A DNA stretch of 64,000 bases from Trichoderma breve (taxonomy: Eukaryota > Ascomycota > Sordariomycetes > Hypocreales > Hypocreaceae), in assembly GCF_028502605.1 (NCBI RefSeq), contig NC_079234.1, positions 5,084,001 through 5,148,000 on the forward strand. Direction: 5' to 3'. A program made the position numbers and the translations under genes. The notes below the pieces were generated by a model. That model did no database searches. It was not told where the DNA came from and saw nothing but the letters and a program-made list of their open reading frames with translations. This document shows, piece after piece, positions 58,901 to 64,000 of this stretch. Position 1 is the stretch's first letter; every line of letters begins with the position of its first letter.

Positions 58901-61460
58901 GGGGCGAGGCCACGGCTTCAGCTGCAAAAACAAAACACTATGCTCGTACTGTAGGGAACTAGCACAGCGACTCCGTTGCCCGTGGCATCAAATCCAATCC
59001 GATCGCAAGGGCCCAGGCAGCCTTGGGAGAAGCCGCGGGCGGCGGCTGCCTTTGGCTATTCCCAGCTCGGGGTAGCTGCACGGTATGGAATCGTAAAGGA
59101 TGTGCGTGCTGTTTTTGATCAGCTTCCGAGCGTGTGGCGGCCATGAGCCTTTTCGCACCCTTGCCTCAAACGGCATAGGTGGGCAGCGCAGACAGACAGA
59201 AACGTCGGCTTCCATGTTTCTGAGATTGGGAGGTGGAAAGCTGAAACAGTAGAAGTCAAAAAGTCATGCAGAGCCAATGCGCGTGGGGCCCGGAATGTTC
59301 CCTGATTGCTTCCTTCTACCTCACCACCGCCTGGGATGAGATGTCAAGAAACAAGCAACATGAAGCAATTGAACCAGGACGTCAATCTCTTGTTCTTACT
59401 GTACCTAGTACTGTGGCCACGGGCACGAGTAAGTCATGGTCCTGCTGCGGAGAGCTCATCCTATTCCCCGGGTACCAGCTACATGCACCTTATCGGGCGG
59501 CAGAGCATGGAAGTCGCACCAACGACTCAGTACTCGTAACTTGCGGAGGCTGACTTCAGGGTTATCAATGTCCTGATGGCCCTGGATCCATCATCCACGG
59601 TGCAGATCACATTTGAGCGACTGGGAGAGGCTTTAATCATTCTCCTACTAACTCTATCTTGAACGCCTCCCCAGAAAGGCTCATGAGAGTCCAACAGAGG
59701 CTGCTAACGTGCAAGTATTGGAACCTCCCCTTGTCAAGCACGGCCACGGACCAATGAGATTCAGTGGGGGGGAACATCCGAAAAGCCCTGCCTGCGCTAT
59801 CATCTGACCTTAAGACACTCGCCTCGGCAGATACGGGGGAAGAGATGAAGAAGACAACGAAGGAGAAGCGGCAAGGACGGAGTATTTGGCTTATTTCTTC
59901 TTCATCTAATGGACTTTGGAGTCAGACAGTTCAAGGAATACACTGCATCTGTCTGTTTGTGTTCACTATCAGTTATACTTTACGGAGTAGTCTCTACGTG
60001 CATCTAGCACCTTGCCAGTAGCTTGTGGTAGTACCACTACTTGCCAAGTATATGTACCAAGACGTACTATGCCTGTTGGGCATCTGTGCTTGTGCCATCA
60101 AACTCTCGTCTGTTGCCCTGTCGCAACACCTCGCCCGCCATTTCCAGAGCCTTTCGGTAACGTCGTGTGGCTGAGTCTTGGGTTTCTTCGCCTTATGACT
60201 CGTAGGGCACGAAAAACAGAGGTTTCTCTTCTTATTGCTCACTTTGAATCAATCCTACGGTACCTGGAAACAGCTCTCCATGACGCGTCTGGTGCCAGCG
60301 TCTTGCCTAGTTCGAAGTCGCCTTCAGCGATGAGGCAGACCACCTGCACGTCTTCTGCTAATTACGAGCCTCTCCTATGAGTAGGTATAGTACTCGTACT
60401 TTATAGTACATGTGTCGTTATCCCAAAACCCATCTCGCATCAGCGGCACTCGACCTACAAGGTGGTCATCGCCGTTTATCTCCCCGGTACATTTCTCTGC
60501 CAGGGGAGACCTGTACTTGTACTCGTACAAGCATGACTGACTTCCACTCACAAGCCTCTAGGTTAAGAAGTGAGAAGCAGAAAAAGAGAAGAGGGGTCGA
60601 GCAACCACAGGCGCTGCGTGGTGGTGCCCATGCATTGCGCTAGACCTGGGTCTACATGTACCTGCTAGCACACTGCCAGCATTCCCAGCACAAGGTACCT
60701 CCGGACAAAACCACCCAACCTGGTCCTGTTCCTTTTTTCTCTAACAGCGATGCGATGGCTTGTTTCCTGCACAGTCTACCTCATGTAAGATGGCCACTTG
60801 ATGATTGAATTCTGCAGGTAGAGCACTACCAAGGGATGTGCCTGGTGCTCTGCAGCCCGCCTGCATGATCCGTGACAATGGCGAGTCTGACTTGGTAGAG
60901 AGAGACCCCATCTTGCTTCATACCTACCTCTTGGGCTCAATCTCACACTTGGGCAACCCTGCTCTACTCTAGTCGGGAGTGCTTGTATACTCGTACTATA
61001 GTTGGAATAGTTCTCGCAGCTCTTTCGTCTTCAATTCTCGCCTACTGTGCTGCTGCTTATCGCTCGCTCACTCTTTGCTCAGCAAGAGAACAAACGCCAA
61101 CGTGCTCAAATAAGACGAGTAACTGTAATACCAAGAGAGCCACTGCCACGGAGGACTAGCTGGTGTTGGATCCCTACTAGCGACCCTAGTAGCAAGTGCC
61201 AGGCCCAAGGATTAATTTGAGTGGATAGCCGGACAGGGATGTCGACAGGGACATGGGATCCTGGACTGGTCCACTCGCCGCGAGAAGGCTTCCACGCCTC
61301 TGTTTGGCCTCAATCTGTTCAAGCCCTACTACAATTCGATCAGGACTGCACGACCCAGGCGCCAGACAACTGCCAGGCCAGGCCAGGCTCAAAAGCTTTT
61401 CCCCCGAATGATCCACGTATCCATACCGGGCGTCTTTGCTTGGGTACCCGTCGCTGGCTG

Positions 61461-61488
61461 CACTGGCACTGGCACTGACACTGACACA
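61461..61488 (+). repeat. CACTGG/CACTGA hexanucleotide run
   Basis: CACTGG, CACTGG, CACTGA, CACTGA, CACATG in succession. Short non-coding repeat. Confidence 0.7.
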
Positions 61489-62091
61489 TGCGCGGCAGGC
61501 AATCTGGACTGGTAGGTACTCGTACATAGGGAGCAAGAGGAGCAGAGCGAGCAATGCAATCGTTGATGATAGGGCCGCGAATCGAGGCGTCGACAGGACC
61601 GTAGCATGGCTTTGCCTGTTGCAACTCTAATACAACGCTAGCTGGGCATGTACACGTCGCTGCTCATAAGCGGCACCGCCCATTCTCCCTCGCTCGCTCT
61701 TGGCAGCGAGGCTCCATGTCCATCCAAGTCGCTTTTTTCCCCTCTGAAATCTCCGTTGCTTGGACTGCCTGCTCCAGATCGGCATCGTCTCTCTTTGTCA
61801 TCGCGGGAGTTGAAATAGCGGGCTTGTGATTGTGCCAAGTGAGGATGTGAGTGCCGAGTCAGAGAGACCTGATCAAATGCAAAATGGTCAGGCGGGAGGT
61901 GAGCCGCCTTGTCGCCCGTAAGGTTTAGTTCCAAAGTTGAATGTTCTGCTGCCCTGTGTCCCGTGCGGTGCGATGCGGTACCTGGTACATGTACCTTTTG
62001 CAGCAAGATGCCGAGTTGCAGGTACCTACGTACCCCCCCAACTAGTGGAATTAGGCTCTCTCCTCTACCCCAAGCCTGGATTTCCATCGAT

Positions 62092-62320
62092 TTTCCCACT
62101 GCTCTCTCTTCGCCCTACAATCCCTCTTCTCCCGCCTTGTCACATTCACCTCATCCTTCCCTCCTCTCACCTTCTCAACCCTGTCGCGGAAGCCATTTTG
62201 TTTTTGTCTTCTCGCAGAGTTGCTCTTCGGTTCTCTCTCCACTCTTTCCCTTTCGATTCTCAACTTCGGTTTTCGAGATTCCGCCTTGGATTCACGCTAT
62301 CCGCCACTCTCGTGTCTTGA
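62092..62320 (+). promoter_or_regulatory. C/T-rich promoter or leader tract of the Med15-like gene
   Basis: Long pyrimidine-rich stretch (for example CTCTCTTCGCCC, CCCTCTTCTCCC, CCTTCCCTCCTCTC) on the sense strand, 650-870 bp before the start codon. In filamentous fungi such tracts often sit at transcription starts of well-expressed genes; the site here is inferred. Confidence 0.45.
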
Positions 62321-62962
62321 CCGGGCCGCTCACAACAATTTCTGCTGGCAGCCCGTCATATCCCTCTCGCTGCTTACCCGCCGACTCTTACCCTTTCACA
62401 ACGTCGACGACAGACCGATATCCTCCATTCGGCGATCCCTGTCGACCTTGGCTCGGAATTTCCATCGCCAACCATCTCCCATCAGCTCTTTTGCATCGCA
62501 TCTGAGGCAAGCCTTGTTGTTTACCACCACAACATCGATACGTTAGCGCCTGGAACCCAGGACTTCACAACACACGCCGCGCCCTCAGCTCACGCCCACC
62601 TCTGATATTGAGCGCATGTGCGACCCGACTGTCTGTCCCGATCGCGGCCCAAGAATTTGCGAGGGTGCATTCCCTACGGGGATAGTATAGGCAGCTTTGG
62701 AGGCTATCGAGGCACCTTGCAGCGTTCTTTTGACGGCTACTTGCTTATCGGCCTAGGAGACCGTCCATCTGCTTTTCCACCCGCCCACCTTATCCCACCG
62801 GCACCGTATCTGCCCAAAAGAACTACCTTCCCAAAACATCGATTGGTCGATTCTCTCCCGAATCAACCTCCATCGCGATATTCGACCTCTGTCCGACTTA
62901 GTTGGGATAGCGACTAGCTCTCGAGCCGGCTTGGAGCGTGTCTGGCGCAAACTCAAGCGGCC

Positions 62963-64000
62963 ATGGCTGCCAATATGCAGCACATGGCTGGGGGAGGCCC
63001 GATGATTCCTCAACAAATGCGAAAGCCAACGCCTAATCAGCTACAGCAGATTGTTTTTCAGAATATCCAGCAAAATACACCACCAATGAATGGCATGACG
63101 TGGCAGTCAAGCTTCTCTGCCAACGAACGGATGGGCAAAACATTAGACCTGTACGTACCCCAAGCCTTGGTCCACGGAAATTGCCGATAAAAGTATAAGT
63201 GAACTAACTTTTACCTCTAGAATATCTAATATATCCCTGGCAATGGGTGGCCTCGACTACAACCGGGCAACTGATTTTGGTTGCCAATTCGAACGAGAAG
63301 TGTTTCACAAATCACCCACAAAAGTGCGTATCAATGGCTCTCAAAGAAAAGAAAGGAGAAGTGAAAGGAGAAGTGAAAGGAGAAGTGAAAGGAGAACCCC
63401 CTTTGGCTAACATAACGAATTTAGGAAGCATACGACCAAGCCATGGCTAACAAAATCATGGACTTCTTCAAGAAGCGACAAGCAAATGAGCCCAACCTTC
63501 AGAACAGCATCAACGCCAACGCCCAAGCACAAGCCCATGCCCACGCTCAAGCCCAGGCTCAGGCTCAGGCACAGGCTCAGGCCCAAGCCCAAGCCCAAGC
63601 TCAGGCGCTGATGTTGCAAGCTCAGATGGGACGTGGTGCCGGACAGACTCCCCAACAGGGATTTCAGCATATGCAAAACATGCAGGCAAACCAGATGCCA
63701 CAGCAGCAGCCTCAACAACCTCAACAGCCACTGTTTCAGCAACAACAAATCGCTATGGGCATGGCAGGTCAAGGCGGCCGCGGCATGGGGCCTAATCAAC
63801 AGGCCATGGGCATGCCAGGCGCCCCTAATAGGCCAACACTCTCTGTTGAGATGGCGAGGCTGGGACCTGCTGATAGGACCAAGGTCAACGAACTTGCAAC
63901 CAAGCTGATGAATCAAGCCACGGAACAGCAGAGAGCCAGCACACGAATGCACTTGCAATCGAGGCTTAGCGCTCAGCAGCTTGCTGAATTCCACGCGCAA
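62963..64000 (+). CDS. Mediator subunit Med15-like protein with KIX domain (partial, runs off the window)
   Basis: Med15 (Gal11) is the tail-module Mediator subunit contacted by transcriptional activators. Exons seen: 62963-63150, 63221-63323 and 63425 to beyond 64000; introns of 70 and 101 nt (GTACGT...TAG, GTGCGT...TAG) with matching phases. The N-terminus is Gln-rich; then a KIX-like three-helix domain runs from about residue 45 to 120: NGMTWQSSFSANERMGKTLD, LISNISLAMGGLDYNRATDF, GCQFEREVFHKSPTKEAYDQ, MANKIMDFFKKRQ. It is followed by an alternating Ala-Gln tract and Gln/Met/Pro-rich low complexity. The 3' end is missing. The family call rests on the KIX pattern and Gln-rich build; other KIX proteins are a minor alternative. 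Confidence 0.82.
63351..63396 (+). repeat. 12-bp minisatellite GTGAAAGGAGAA inside Med15-like intron 2
   Basis: Three full units (63361-63396) preceded by a partial one (GAAAGGAGAA, 63351-63360). It makes up nearly half of the 101-nt intron and sits between donor and branch region. Confidence 0.85.
63518..63610 (+). repeat. Alternating Ala-Gln(His) codon repeat in the Med15-like gene
   Basis: 6-bp unit GCN-CAR/CAY repeated about fifteen times, coding (AQ)n with two AH units. Synonymous variation between units (GCC, GCT, GCA; CAA, CAG) shows it is not a pure fresh expansion. Confidence 0.8.

Larger units (their letters stand above)
55401..62962. other. 7.5 kb gene-free stretch upstream of the Med15-like gene
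   Basis: No frame looks like a protein. It holds imperfect repeats (55907-55984), a TACGGAGTA word at 59981, GTACTCGTAC at 60390, 60519 and 61516, a GGCACT/GACACT run (61461-61488), and many other GTAC words. The final kilobase is a C/T-rich leader for the Med15-like gene. Confidence 0.5.

Overview
The window is nuclear DNA of a filamentous ascomycete, most likely a Sordariomycete of the Hypocreales type (order inferred from protein flavour only). Evidence: short GT-AG introns (mostly 53-120 nt, GTATGT/GTACGT/GTGAGT donors), pyrimidine-rich leaders, long low-complexity tails on regulators, and a set of conserved eukaryotic housekeeping genes. I see no operons, rRNA, tRNA, CRISPR array or intact transposon.

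Layout. 1.2-3.5 kb: polyadenylation factor Pfs2 (WD40, +). 4.1-5.2 kb: mitochondrial EndoG/Nuc1-type nuclease (-). 6.2-8.7 kb: Ste20/germinal-centre kinase with an unusual TQEWxFP repeat array (+). 9.8-10.9 kb: Sar1 GTPase in five exons (-). 11.9-14.1 kb: acidic fungal-specific protein with duplicated C-x4-C motifs (-). 14.1-23.3 kb: gene-free. 23.3-24.1 kb: F1 ATP synthase delta subunit in five exons (+). 24.5-26.6 kb: fungal zinc-ribbon/coiled-coil protein whose frame continues past an in-frame TAG (+). 26.8-32.3 kb: gene-free between two 3' ends. 32.3-33.3 kb: SMP-30/gluconolactonase-like protein (-). 33.3-44.5 kb: gene-free. 44.5-46.5 kb: bZIP factor (+). 48.1-49.9 kb: mitochondrial aldehyde dehydrogenase (+). 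50.4-52.3 kb: Sec12, the Sar1 exchange factor (+). 52.6-55.4 kb: two divergent paralogous DUF5672-type membrane-anchored proteins. 55.4-63.0 kb: gene-free. 63.0 kb to the end: Med15-like Mediator subunit with a KIX domain, cut by the window edge (+).

Functional links: Sar1 and Sec12 are the GTPase and its activating exchange factor at the start of COPII budding, about 40 kb apart. ATP synthase delta, the EndoG-type nuclease and the aldehyde dehydrogenase are mitochondrial. The bZIP protein, the Med15-like subunit and the acidic 729-residue protein are (probable) regulators, and each has one of the long gene-free stretches on its 5' side.

The least explained signals are two short words, TACGGAGTA and GTACTCGTAC, each present about eleven times in the gene-free stretches and not seen by eye in the coding regions; the in-frame stop followed by 53 coding-like codons at 26.6 kb; the kinase repeat array; and the head-to-head DUF5672 pair, one member of which has an intron readable in frame as a hydrophobic segment. 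All searching was by eye, so small multi-exon genes in the gene-free stretches could have been missed.
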